A DNA stretch of 64,000 bases from Strigamia acuminata (Eukaryota; Arthropoda; Chilopoda; Geophilomorpha; Linotaeniidae). Made by a program: the position numbers and the translations under genes. The notes under the pieces are model-generated. The model was not told the origin of the DNA. It made no database searches and saw only the letters and a program-made list of their open reading frames with translations. Shown piece after piece: positions 21,341-32,102 of this stretch; positions within the stretch are counted from its first letter, which is position 1, and each line of letters opens with the position of its first letter. The stretch is from contig OX442323.1 in NCBI GenBank assembly GCA_949358305.1, forward strand, positions 8,742,001-8,806,000, written 5' to 3'.

Positions 21341-24300
21341 TTAAGGGTCTGTTACAGCGTTTCGTGACAGGATTAATGCTTGGCCAGCTAAATAACGACA
21401 TTCTTGGTCCGTGTCGTGTGACATTACATCTGAAATTTGTGTGAAAAAAATTAAAAATGGAAAAGTTTGATTTTTTTGGGGAGTTTAAACCTTGTAACCA
21501 CTGAATGTATTCTAGGAAATCGCATTGTAAGTCTTGGTAAATCGTGTGCGGTGGAACGGCGAGGATGACCATGCAAAAACAAAACAAAACAGCTTTACGG
21601 ATGTGCCTGGAAATTGTGGACGAATAATTTGTTATTTTTGTTTTTTATTTTTAATTATTCATTTTGAACTCACGATTCTGCATGAAAGCGTAGAACGAAA
21701 ATGAAATCCAACAAACTTCTCGCCATTTGCGGCACGATCTGCGTGAAAGGAGCGTAAATGTGGAGTTTATAAATTAGAATCCGAATGGTGAACGAACCGG
21801 TGCATTAATGGCCGCGTAGACGACACTTCCCAGCGTGTGTAACAGGGAGCCCAGAACGAGGCAGTCGTCGCCTAATAGATCGAAATTGCGTCGTTTCTCG
21901 TCAAAATTCCTCATTAAATCGAAGAAAAAGTATCCCGCAACGGGCGCAAATCGACTGGCAATTGCTTCCGATGGTTTTTTCACCTTTCCCTGCAATTTAA
22001 GTCGAAAAAATCAAACAAAAATCAAAAAAATCAAAGATACATCGAATAAATCAAAGAAAAATCGAAAAAAATCAATAATATCGAGAAAATCAACGATAAA
22101 TCGAAAAAATTAAAGATAAATGATTTATCTTTAATTTTTTCGATTTATCGTTGATTTATCTTTAATTTATTCGATTTATCGTTGATTTATCTTTAATTTT
22201 TTCGATTTATCGTTGATTTATCTTTAATTTTTTCGATTTATCGTTGATTTTTTCGATATTATTGATTTTTTTCGATTTATCTTTGATTTTTTTGATTTAT
22301 CTTTGATTTTTTTTATTTATCTTTGATTTTTTTTATTTATCTTTGATTTTTTCGATTTATCTTTAAATTAAAGATAAATGATTTATCTTTAATTTTTTCG
22401 ATTTATCGTTGATTTATCATAAATCGAAAAAATCAATGATAAATCGAAAATATCAATGGTAAATCGAAAAAATCAAAAATAAATTAAAAAAATCAAAGAT
22501 AAATGTCAATTTAACGGAAAAAATAGAATAAAATCGATTTATTTATTTTTTTTTTACTTTATGAAAATATTTTGTTTTGTTCGCAATGCGTTCGGCGACG
22601 ATCTCCTTCCACCGTTCCATTTTTGGATGAACCAGCGCCAAATCACGACTAGTCTGGCCGCTTTCCGAACAACTTTTCCCATCAGTTGGTTTCGACAGTT
22701 CTTGAGCAGCGGCGGTTAACGTCTCCAAAATGTCAAATCTCTGTCGCAAAGAATAATTGGGCTCGCAAAACTGTCCCGTCAGATAAACCGCCACCTGCAA
22801 AGGAAATTATCAACCAAAAATCCTTCGATCACACCCAAAAATCGAGTTTACTTTGACCGGAGAACACGCGAGAGCCGCCACCATGCTTTTCCGGCGCAGA
22901 ACGACAAAATCCGCCACGTTGCTGTTGTTTTCCAAGTGCAGTAAAATCTCCGCCACTTCCGTCGCCAACTGCAAATTTCACCTTTTTAATATTAATTCTT
23001 TCATCCGCGACGGTTAACGGATCAAACTCACGTCGTCCGATAAATCTCGTTCGTTCCGAATTAAATATTCGGCGGATTGCAGACAAAGTTGGGTTCGTTG
23101 CGCGTCGTTTTGGTCGATAAGTCCTTCGAGACAATCGCGTAAATAACTCGGTTTCTTCAACTTGGTTTGGGGAGCGTCGTTGGACATGTCGTACGGCTCC
23201 AAATCGTCGTCGCTGTCCAAATCCTCGGCTTTTTCCGCCATTTTGGGCGGTTTTTCCTCGCGTTTTTCGTCGATTTCGATCTTTTCAAGTTTCCTAATTG
23301 GAAAAAAATCAAAAATTGAACGTAAAAATCAAAAATTTAACAAAAAAATAAAAAAATTGAACGCAAAAATAAAAAATTGAACGCAAAAATAAAAAATTGA
23401 ACGCAAAAATAAAAAATAAAACGCAAAAATAAAAAATTGAACGCAAAAATCAAAAATTGAACGCAAAAATCAAAAATAAAACGCAAAAATCAAAAATAAA
23501 ACGCAAATATAAAAAATTGAACGCAAAAATCAAAAATAAAACGCAAAAATAAAAAATTAAACGCAAAAATAAAAAATTAAACGCAAAAATAAAAAATTAA
23601 ACGCAAAAATAAAAAATCAAACGCAAAAATCGAAAATCAAACGTAAAAATCAAAAATTTAACGCAAAAATAAAAAATTTATCGCAAAAATAAAAAATTAA
23701 ACGCAAAAATAAAAAATTAAACGCAAAAATCAAAAGTCAAACGCAAAAATAAAAAATCAAACGTAAAAATCAAAAGTTTAACGTAAAAATCAAAAATTTA
23801 ACGCAAAAATAAAAAAATTAACATAAAAATAAAAAAATTTATCAAAAATAATTTACTCGCTGATTTCATCCATATACGAAATATCAAACTCGTCCGTTCC
23901 CTGTTCGGGTTTGACCAACGCCTTCAACGCAATCGTTTCTTCCGTGTCCTTATACTAATTTCCGAACAATAAAAATCAATTTAAAAATTAAAAATAAATA
24001 AAATTTGAGGGAATCTCGACCTCAAACTTCATTGGCGGCGAGTTTGGGTCAATGAGTTGGGTCAAACATTCGGCAGTGAGCATCCCTAAGACGCGAATAT
24101 TCTCGTGGGGGCTCTCCAAATGACACGTAACGCCTTCCATCAGTTTCACAACCGCTTCTAAAATTAAAAAAAAAAAATTAATTCAATTATTTTAATTTAA
24201 ATAAAAATACTCAACCTCCTCGCAGCGTTGAAAGGTGCTCGCTCTTTAATAATCCCGCGCAAATTAACAACGCTCGCGTGATATAGACGTGTTGACTCGC

Positions 24301-25653
24301 AGCAGTTTGCTTCACAGCAATTTTGTCGCCCCAAATCGCCAACAACGACTTAAATACCTTTAAAAAAAATACAACAAATCATTAGATAACTATTTAAAAT
24401 GGTTTCCGGCACCACTAACGTACGGAAATCGTTAATTCCACACTCGTTTCGTTCAAATATCCCAAAATATTCCACAAAACTTTATCCTACGAGTGAAATA
24501 AAACCATTAAAACGATAAAAACAAAGATCAAACCAAGTTTACGTCGTTAAATGTGCGTAAAAGTAAGAATTTCTTGGTTAGAAGCATCCGAAGTTGACTA
24601 TTAGTCGTCAGGGCGTCGCCTAACACGACCGACATCCATTTGTTTCTGCAAAATAAAATAAAAATAATAAAAATCCACATTTTCGAATTTATATTGAAAC
24701 GTACTGAGGAACCAATCGGACTAGACTAGACAACATATTTTCCAGATGCCGATCCGGAACCCCGAGAAGGAATTTCTGACACAACCGTCGCCATATGTAA
24801 TCGTCGTTTCTGATGAGCCGCGTTAAAAGACACGCCAAAATAACTTCCGATCGCCCGATCGCGCAACATCGTCCGAATAATCGACTGAGAAACTGCAACG
24901 AACAGTTTCGTTCCGCCCTCAGTTCGTCCGAAACGGTTTTTAGTGTGACCAAGATGGCGGCGGATAAATTTTCAAAGTATTTCTCCGGATAAAACGCCGA
25001 TCTGTAAAAGAAATTAAATATAAATGAGGATTCGTTAGATGTAAAATTTCGTTTTTTAAATGAATAAAAGTATAAAACCTGTTGTTTTTCTGTAATTTGT
25101 TTGCTAATCGTTCGGGAAGTGAGATGATCACGTTTATTAATTCGTTCCAAAGAGATTCGTGGACGACGAACGGGTTTTTGTCCAGTTTGCAGATGTTTGC
25201 CAGCATTTTTGAAAGGTTTTTGGGTGCGATGATGGTTTCCACTAGTGACACGCATTTTTCTAGCTTGTAGGACGGTCTAGGAATAAATAAATAAGCAAAT
25301 ATTAATTTTGTTGGTTTTATTGATGTTGTTTGGGGAATTTCTTACTTTGTGTCGTTGATTGTTGCGATTAAAGCGAGCAAGGAATCGTTTAAGGTGCCTT
25401 TTAAGAAAAATTCGTCGAAAATGAGTGTTTGTTCGGTGTTCCAGGTGTTTTCCCAACTGGAATCGATTTTTTCCAGTAGGAAATAGAGAAATCGGATGTA
25501 GTGGTTTTGAATGAAATTCGCTTTTTCTTCGATGGGGATTGGTGAAACGACATCGGGGAGATAGGTGTGGAGTTTAGAAAGTGCGTGAACGAGTTGCTGC
25601 GAATCTTTAGTGCAATCAAAGATGCTTTGAACTTCCTTTACTGTTTGCTTCAT
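21341..25653 (-). CDS. TELO2: Telomere length regulation protein TEL2 homologue
   Basis: Fifteen reverse-strand exons: 25346-25653, 25079-25276, 24705-25001, 24543-24645, 24424-24486, 24216-24357, 24021-24157, 23857-23954, 23032-23293, 22852-22968, 22558-22794, 21798-21989, 21674-21738, 21491-21606 and 21341-21429. All join in phase to 807 codons plus stop; human TELO2 has 837. An acidic D-S-D-D-D-L-E-P-Y-D-M-S linker, P-x-Y-L-R-D-C-L-E, Y-S-L-R-Q-R-x-D-I-L, A-A-Q-E-L-S and F-D-L-L-G-D-D match the family. TEL2 works with TTI1, TTI2 and Hsp90 to stabilise PIKK kinases (mTOR, ATM, ATR, SMG1). Two introns hold large repeats; several exons are copied at 29749-31735. Confidence 0.94.
21995..22545. 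repeat. Palindromic AT-rich repeat in a TELO2 intron
   Basis: Units of AAATCGAAAAAATCAA type run first in one orientation, then in the other. Long perfect inverted stretches meet at AAAGATAAATGATTTATCTTT near 22120 and again near 22380, so the intron RNA could fold into long hairpins. Related units recur at 31150-31380. Confidence 0.85.
23295..23848. repeat. 20-bp tandem array in a TELO2 intron
   Basis: About 27 imperfect units of AACGCAAAAATAAAAAATTG type fill the intron between the exons at 23857-23954 and 23032-23293. A shorter version is in the duplicate at 29800-29920. Confidence 0.9.
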
Positions 25654-25755
25654 TTCGGGAATCGGGATGAAGCCGATGGGGAATGTTTACTTGCGGTTTA
25701 GCAACATCTAACGGGAGTTTGTTGTACTACATTGTATACATTTTACTCCCATCTG

Positions 25756-26364
25756 AGGAAATTATCGGGAAAGGTTGCGATAATATCGGGTAAATGACTC
25801 TGAATGCTATCGATCGATCTGAATTCTGTAATTAAATATTTTTGTTTTCTAAGGTGCGAGTTCCGGGATCGGAGCTGCCACAGCGTTGTTGTTTTCAAAA
25901 CAGGGTGCGAGTCTGTCGCTAACGGGTCGCAATGAAGACAATTTGAAGAAAACAGTTGAAAACTGTGTCTTAAATGACTCACAACCAAAAGTACATCGTT
26001 TTATTGAATAAAAATGATCTATTTAAATATATTTAACACGAAACGATTTATTTTTGTAGCCTTTATTGACTATTGGTTCATTAACTAATGAAGACGTGGT
26101 GCAATCATTAATCAATAACACGATCAAAACATTCAGCAGAATTGACATATTGGTACGAAAAATACGAGAAAAAATTGATTTTTACGTCGTTGGAACAATT
26201 CGACCGAATTTTCGAAATAAATGTCAAATCGGTTTATCCGTGTCATAATCCGTGTTATGTCAATTGTCAATGCCATTTCGTTCCTAGCGGCTGATGAGTC
26301 AACTTTCATTACCGGAGTCAATTTACCCGTTGATGGAGGAAGACACGCGATGTGCCCTCGCTGA
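25756..26364 (+). pseudogene. Short-chain dehydrogenase/reductase relic
   Basis: Exon-like pieces spell a classical SDR: G-K-V-A-I-I-S-G at about 25768-25791, spliced to G-A-S-S-G-I-G-A-A-T-A from 25856, then a middle part ending R-I-D-I-L (to about 26151), then F-D-R-I-F-E-I-N-V-K-S-V from about 26193, and the family ending F-I-T-G-V-N-L-P-V-D-G-G at about 26307-26340, with TGA at 26362. No in-frame ATG opens it, the N-N-A-G piece and the whole catalytic S-Y-K region are missing, and the frame changes. It starts 103 bp from the TELO2 start, head-to-head. It is unrelated to DHRS7B beyond the superfamily. Confidence 0.8.
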
Positions 26365-26616
26365 TTTTCATTTTATAAATGAAATAAATAAAATAACACA
26401 AGAAATAAATCAGAAATTCGGAAATTTTTATTATTATTATTTATTTACGTGATAATAAAAATTTAATAATCAATTCCAGACATGATTTCTTTATTTTTGA
26501 CAACGAAAATGAAAAATAATTTTAAAAAAAAGAAGAAATAAAAATAAAGAAATAAAGAAATTTATATCCTGTGGTACTAAATTATTTTTAAATAAATAAT
26601 AAAGAAAAACTTAAAC

Positions 26617-26689
26617 TGGAGGTGCGGGGCATCGATCCCCGTACCTCTCGCATGCTAAGCGAGCACTCTACCATCTTAGCTACATCCCC
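26617..26689 (-). tRNA. tRNA-Ala(AGC)
   Basis: The reverse strand folds as a 73-nt tRNA with anticodon stem CTCGC/GCGAG, loop TTAGCAT (anticodon AGC) and T stem CGGGG/CCCCG. There is one A-C mismatch in the acceptor stem and a weak D stem, so it could be a diverging copy. No intron. Confidence 0.75.
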
Positions 26690-26771
26690 ACCACATCAAA
26701 CCTATCTCTTATTACAGCTTATTAATCCAAAACATTCAACAAAATTTAAAAATAAATAAAAATTTGTAAAC

Positions 26772-26844
26772 TAGAGGTGCGGGGCATCGATCGCCATACC
26801 TCTCGCATGCTAAGCGAGCACTCTACCATCTTAGCTACATCCTC
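26772..26844 (-). pseudogene. Degenerate tRNA-Ala copy
   Basis: A tandem copy of the tRNA-Ala 155 bp away; its downstream flank is copied too (about 26690-26740 equals 26845-26895). The T stem is broken (TGGCG against CCCCG) and the acceptor stem has further mismatches, so it is probably not functional. Confidence 0.75.
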
Positions 26845-26895
26845 ACCACATCAAACTTATCTCTTATTACAGCTTATTAATCAAAAACATTCATC

Positions 26896-27206
26896 CCCCA
26901 TCTAGTGGCGAATCACAGAGGAATTTATTACGTAATCAATATGACGTAACTTTAAAACTTTTTAAAACTTTAAAAAGCTTTAAAATATAAAAAAAAGAAA
27001 AGAAAACAATTTGATATTTTTTTCTTCAAATAAACTCTTATTTGAAGAATTATTTTTGCAGTTTCTTGGTGAAATTTTTAAAAATTATTAAAAATACATC
27101 AAAAAATCTGATTTCCCACAATTCTTATCTACATCCTCATCCAGAAAGGTAAACAAAGATTTAAAAAACTTTTTTCTTGGATGATTTTGACAAATTTTTC
27201 AATAGA
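26896..27206. other. Intergenic, AT-rich
   Basis: Nothing recognised apart from the likely promoter of the small gene that follows. Confidence 0.5.
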
Positions 27207-27606
27207 ATGGCCGCTTTTATTCCGCCAGCTGCAGAAGTGACATTGGTTCGGCAATTCTGCTTTCAGCAAGAAGTCAAGTATGTTTCTAAACTTCATTTTG
27301 TTTGGGATATAATATTTTTTTAATATATTTTTTCCTTATAGATGCAACGGTTGCAGTACAATAATTTTTGCAGATGAACCATTTTATGACTGTCAACTGA
27401 TTGATAATGTTATGCATTTTAGATGCGCGTGTAATCAACCGTTTAAGGCGGTAAGTATTTTCTAAGATTTAAAATAAAAATACAGTTTTAACAATTTTTT
27501 CTTTTTTTAGACTTTTGATCAAATCGTTCTTGGAGCCACGCCTACTACAAGCACCGTCCTGGATAACTTACGACTGAAATTGCCTGGAACGCATAATTAT
27601 ATGTAA
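27207..27606 (+). CDS. Small cysteine-rich (zinc-ribbon-like) protein, function unknown
   Basis: Three exons, 27207-27277, 27342-27450 and 27511-27606, join in phase to 91 codons plus stop. The start is the first ATG in the open frame. The product has C-x2-C (C-N-G-C) near residue 25, a later single Cys, and C-x-C (C-A-C), spaced like a zinc ribbon. I do not recognise the family. The first exon ends in phase 2, the same phase needed by a second pair of exons at 29316-29554 that also opens with K-C-x2-C, so the gene may have two alternative 3' ends. Splice sites are good (GTATG, TTATAG; GTAAGT, TTTTAG). Confidence 0.65.
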
Positions 27607-27640
27607 AAAAAAATAAAAAATGAACAATTTGTTTCATAAA

Positions 27641-28731
27641 AAATTTGTTTGCACAAAATTTGTGACTGGCTTTTATAAAGTCAGTTTGTAGTGACTCTAG
27701 TGGTCACTAGATGAAGAACAGAAATGTGTCTGGAAATATTTTATATATTTCATATTTTTATTTGAGTTTATTTTTTATGCCTGAACAGGAAGTCTGGCAT
27801 AACTTGAAGACATGAGGGTGGTTGCCAGGGCAACCAGCCCATAAGCTTCCTGTAACAGGAAATGCTTACTGCAGAGAATGAGAAAAAATCTTCAGTCTGA
27901 GATCAACTTTTGAGAAAAATACACCCTAAAACTGCCACTGCAAACCCAATTTACTTTGAGTAGTTTTGAGATGTTCTTGAGTACTGAGACTCACTTCTTG
28001 CAACAATAGAATATTGTTGTGGGAGCTTTTCCTACTGTTGAAACCAGTCAACAGCGGGAGTTTTCCTTTTCTTGCTGTGAGCAAAGCCACAGTGGGATTT
28101 CAGTCTTGCCTAACAGCCATTGTTAGGAGGGATTTGTTCGCAACGAGCGAGTTGCGAGATTCAACAATTCGCGCAGAGCGAATGCCAGCTGAGAGAAAAA
28201 GAAGAGTCGGAATTGTGTCCGAATCTGTTGCGAGTTTTGAGAGAGAAGAAACGGAATTGTGTCCGAGTTCAAGTCACCAAGAATTCGGAAATTTGTCCGG
28301 TTTAACCAGGAATGAACATCGTGAGTAAAGAGTGAAGTTTGGACGCTGTTTTGAGGTTTGGAGCGAGTATCGAGGTCCGAGAGCGAGCGTCGAGTGAAGA
28401 ACGAAGTTCGAGAGCGAGCGACAAGCCATCGCCGCTATTTTGTATTATTTTCGCCATTTCACCTTCAATTATTATTACTTTTACCTTTAATTCCTATTAT
28501 TTAATTGTATTTTACTATTAGTTTATTCAAGCCAAGAATAAATCTTTTTCCTTTATTTAAGAACTAATTAGTGATTATTTCTTCTTTGATTAGTCAGTTA
28601 AGATTTTAGAGTTGAGTTTTAGTAGAATTTTGATAAGTCCCGATGCGGCACCAATGAGAAAGAAATTTCACTATTATTTTATAGTGAAATTTGAGCTCAT
28701 TACAAGTCACAAATTTTGTGCAAACAAATTT
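27641..28731. mobile_element. 1.09-kb element bounded by 27-bp perfect inverted repeats
   Basis: The 27 bases at 27641-27667 are the exact reverse complement of 28705-28731. No transposase frame lies inside. The interior has an RFX-type palindrome (27840-27855), a GAGCGAGCGTCGAG-rich stretch near 28380 and an AATAAA near 28539, so a solo LTR nested inside is possible. No clear target duplication was found. Confidence 0.6.
27840..27855. promoter_or_regulatory. RFX X-box-like palindrome
   Basis: GGTTGCC-AGG-GCAACC matches the RFX X-box pattern of two half sites about the centre. It lies inside the inverted-repeat element, so it may be mobile with it. Function not shown. Confidence 0.4.
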
Positions 28732-29315
28732 TTTTAAGTATCAAAATTTGACACAGAAAGGTAGTTTATACCTACAACTACATTTCAAAAGTTTAGAAAG
28801 TGAGTGAAAAATTCACTCACTTTGTGAATAACACCAAAAATATGACTTAAAAGTTAAGCAAAACCAATTTATACCATCAGATTTGAATAAAACAATTATT
28901 TTTCATCTAAAATAGCTTATAGTTACATATATTTAGTTGTATAATTTAGTTACAAATCGAGATTTTCAAAACCTCACTTGTGTCAAAAGTTTAGAAACTT
29001 GAAAAAATCATTTCATAAGTTTAGAAAGTGCAACATATACTAAACTAAACTAAACTAAACTATACCAATTGTTGTAAAAACATGTGAGCCATCATAAAAA
29101 AGTTTAAATTGTCAAATCCAATCGTGTTGTCCAAAAACAAAAAACTTTTTACTAAAAACACCATTTTAGTTCGTTGCACTTAATTTATTTATTAATTTAT
29201 TTTTTTGTCCAAAAATTTAGTGCTATGGACAAAAATTGTGTGTTTCTATAAAAAATTATGTTTTTGGACAACATTTCAATTCGTTCTTAATTTTATATAC
29301 GTGTTTGCTTTATAG

Positions 29316-29554
29316 ATGTGGTTCCTGTCATCTAACTGTAACAGAATTGAAAAGTTGGCGAATAGATGAAAACGTTAATGTTATATTCGATTGCCCTAAC
29401 GGGGAATGTACGGGTACAATTGAATATGTAAGTTTTCAATATTTTTCAATATTTTTTATTGTATTTGATTTAATTTTTTTTGTAGACTAACCAAGGAAAG
29501 TGGATTCGACTAGTTAAAAAGGTTAACATAAACGAAAATGTCAGAAAACGTTAA
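29316..29554 (+). CDS. Alternative 3' exons or remnant of a paralogue of the small cysteine-rich gene
   Basis: Two exons, 29316-29427 and 29486-29554 (TAA), read C-G-S-C-H-L-T then C-P-N-G-E-C-T-G-T-I-E-Y and a basic end. The entry phase equals that of the exon at 27342, and both would complete a Lys before C-x2-C. No in-frame ATG exon was found just upstream. Either the exon at 27207-27277 splices here as an alternative, giving 84 residues, or this is the 3' part of a separate gene. Cys spacing suggests a zinc ribbon. Confidence 0.5.
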
Positions 29555-29748
29555 AAAAAATGATGAAGGATGAACCTAATGTAAGATGAAAAACAGTTAC
29601 CGGCACCGGAAATATTTATTTTCTGTAATGTATTTTTTTAACAAATTTTTTTTTAACAAATTTTTTATTCTAACAAAGTAAAATCGAAAATATAAAAGAT
29701 GAATTTCAAATAACCCAAAATTGTAAACATTTGAAACAATTGTGTAAA

Positions 29749-30240
29749 TAAGTCGGTTTCTTGGTTTGGGCAGCGTCATTGTGTCGTACGGCTCCAAATT
29801 TCTAATTGAAAAAAAAAATCAAAAATTTAACTCAAAAATCAAAAATATAACGTAAAAACCAAAAATTTAACATAAAAATAAAAAAATTCAACGTAAAAAT
29901 AAAAAAATTTATTTAATTTACTCGTTAATTTTATTCATGTACGAAATATGAAACTCGTCCGTCCCCTGTTCGGGTTTGACCAACGCCTTCAACGTAATCG
30001 TTCCTTCCGTGTCGTTATACTGATTTCCGGACAATGAAAATCAATTTAAAAATTAAAAATATATAAAATTTGAAGAAATCTCGACCTCAAACTTCATTGG
30101 CGGCGAGTTTGGGTCAATGAGTTGGGTCAAACGTTCGGCAGTGCAGTGAGCATCCCTAAGACGCGAATATTCTCGTGACTCGTGAGGGCTCTCTAAATGA
30201 CACGAAACGCCGTCCATCAGTTTCACGGCCGCTTCTAAAA
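29749..30240. repeat. Duplicate of TELO2 exons and introns (direct)
   Basis: 29749-29800 matches about 23142-23300 with an internal deletion, and 29925-30240 matches 23853-24175. The copy has small indels, for instance a duplicated CAGTG and CTCGTGA, so the TELO2 frame is broken. Same orientation as the source. Confidence 0.85.
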
Positions 30241-30277
30241 TTGAGAAAAAAAAATCAAACGATATTGCATCAAAATC

Positions 30278-30279
<2 letters not shown>

Positions 30280-30323
<44 letters not shown>
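30280..30323. repeat. Poly-T tract of about 44 bases
   Basis: An uninterrupted T run at the join between two copied pieces. It could mark a priming or slippage event. Confidence 0.9.
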
Positions 30324-30327
<4 letters not shown>

Positions 30328-30329
30328 AT

Positions 30330-30790
30330 TTTATGAAAATATTTTGTTTTCGTCGCAATGCGTTCGGTGACGATCTCCTTACACCGTTCCATTTTTGGAT
30401 GAACCAGTCTGACCACTTTACCCATCAGTTGGTTTCGACAGTTCTTGAGCAGCGGCGGTTAACACCTCCAGAATGTCAAATCTCTGTCGCAAAGAATAAT
30501 TGGGCTCGCAAAACAGCCGATTCAAATAAACCGCCACCTGCAACGAAAATAATCAACCAAAAATCTTTCAATCGCACACAAACTTGTTATTTTTTCGCCA
30601 GATGGCGCAACCTTATAGTATTCAAGTCGCTTTGCGAGTTTACTTTGGCCGCCACCATGCTTTTCCGGCGCAGAACGACAAAACCGCCATGTTGCTCTCG
30701 TTTTCCAAGTGCAGTAAAATCCCCGCCACTTCCGTCGTCAACTGCAAATTTCACCTTTTTAATATTATTTCTTTTCACCGCGACGGAAAC
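30330..30790. repeat. Duplicate of TELO2 exons 10-11 region (direct)
   Basis: Matches about 22555-23010 with deletions, so the two TELO2 exons it holds are frame-broken. It follows the previous piece although its source precedes that piece in the TELO2 locus, so the order is changed. Confidence 0.85.
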
Positions 30791-31140
30791 AGCGGCACCA
30801 CGTGATGGCCTATTTCAAGGACTCGCAGGAGCCCAGACCGCAGGATTTCTTGTCCAAATTTTACAGGACACGATTAAACTTGAATTTGTAGTGCATATAA
30901 TATAAAACGCTTAGATGTCGAGGTTTGACGTAGTGAATCCCAAATTTATTGTAGATTTGAATGGAAAAATGTAGTTATTGATTAAAACAACAAGACATAA
31001 TAACTTAATTTGTTTTTATTTGATGTTTAAGGGCCTGTTACAGCATTTCGTGACAGGATTAATGCTTGGCCAGCTAAATAACGACATTCTTGGTCCGTGT
31101 CGTGTGACATTACATCTGAAATTTGTGGGAAAAAAATTAA
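30785..31140. repeat. Duplicate of the NDUFA6 last exon and TELO2 3' end (direct)
   Basis: 30785-31140 matches about 21095-21450, covering the end of NDUFA6 and the last TELO2 exon on the other strand. Near the NDUFA6 end the codons for A-G-H are missing, so the copy is not a clean exon. Confidence 0.85.
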
Positions 31141-31144
31141 AAAG

Positions 31145-31390
31145 TGGAAAAATCAATGATAAATCAATGATAAATCAAAAAAATCAAATAAAAATGGAAA
31201 AAATTCAATAATAAATCGAAAAAATCAAATAAAAATGGAAAAAATTCAATAATAAATCGAAAAAATCAATGATAAATCGAGAACATCATGATAAATAAAA
31301 AAAATCAAAGATAAATAGAAAAAAATAAATAAGCAATCAAAAAATCAAAGGTAAATTAAAAAAATCAAAGATAAATTGTAATTTAACCGA
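31145..31390. repeat. AAATCGAAAAAATCAA-type repeat
   Basis: Same units as the TELO2 intron repeat at 21995-22545; probably copied with it. Confidence 0.7.
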
Positions 31391-31444
31391 AAAAATTAAA
31401 CTCATCCGTTCCATGTTCGGGTTTGACCAACGCCTTCAAGCTGG

Positions 31445-31735
31445 AAAAATGCATGTCACACCATCATCGCACCGAAAAACCTTTCAAATGCTAATACACA
31501 TCTGCAAACTGGGAAAAAAAACTCGTTCATCCTCCACGAATCTCTTTGGAACGAATTAATAAACGTGATCATTTCACTTCCCGAACAATTCGAAAATGCC
31601 GATTTTTATTATTTTTGTTTTATTTGGCAGAAACAAATGGATGTCGGTCGTGTGACTAATAGTCAACTTCGGATACTTCTAACCAAGAAATTCTTACTTT
31701 TACGCACATTCAATGAGGTAAACTTGGTTTAATCT
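31445..31735. repeat. Inverted duplicates of TELO2 exons 2 and 4
   Basis: 31445-31600 is the reverse complement of about 25105-25265 and 31630-31735 that of about 24535-24650, both shortened. These pieces are inverted, unlike those at 29749-31140. Confidence 0.8.
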
Positions 31736-31740
31736 TTGTC

Positions 31741-31935
31741 AAAATGGTTCACATGGTCGGTAGTTATGCTCCGAAAACGGAAATGCAGTCGTATTTGACG
31801 CCTTTCTCGAAGACGCGCCGTCGGGGCTGCTAGCGAGAGGAGGATACTCGGTCAAATCGTGTTTTACCCACGACTACAACATGGAACACCTAAAATGGGA
31901 GTGGGCGTTTGAAATAAAAAAAGATTGGGAATAAG
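31741..31935 (+). pseudogene. Copy of the RhoGDI last exon
   Basis: Inverted copy of 19424-19615. It reads H-M-V-G-S-Y-A-P-K-T-E then one extra base after the T-P codons shifts the frame to a stop; the end K-W-E-W-A-F-E-I-K-K-D-W is still recognisable. Not functional. Confidence 0.9.
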
Positions 31936-32042
31936 ATGGATGTTTTGAAGCTTTATTGTACCTAAATGAAAAATATCACGTCCAGTGCACGTTCTCGTGA
32001 TACTGTAGTTTGTTCGACACACGATTTGGTCACGTTTCTGTG

Positions 32043-32050
32043 TATATAAA
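32043..32050 (+). promoter_or_regulatory. TATA box of LRR gene A
   Basis: TATATAAA ends 53 bp before the ATG at 32103. The same box at the same distance precedes gene B. Confidence 0.65.
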
Positions 32051-32102
32051 CACCCCATCCCAGTTTGATTTCCATTCATCGCTTACAAGGACAGTTCGTA
32101 AC

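Noticed and set aside
29041..29062. Short (ACTAA)n run as a telomere-like repeat
   Set aside because: Only about four copies; too short to mean anything.
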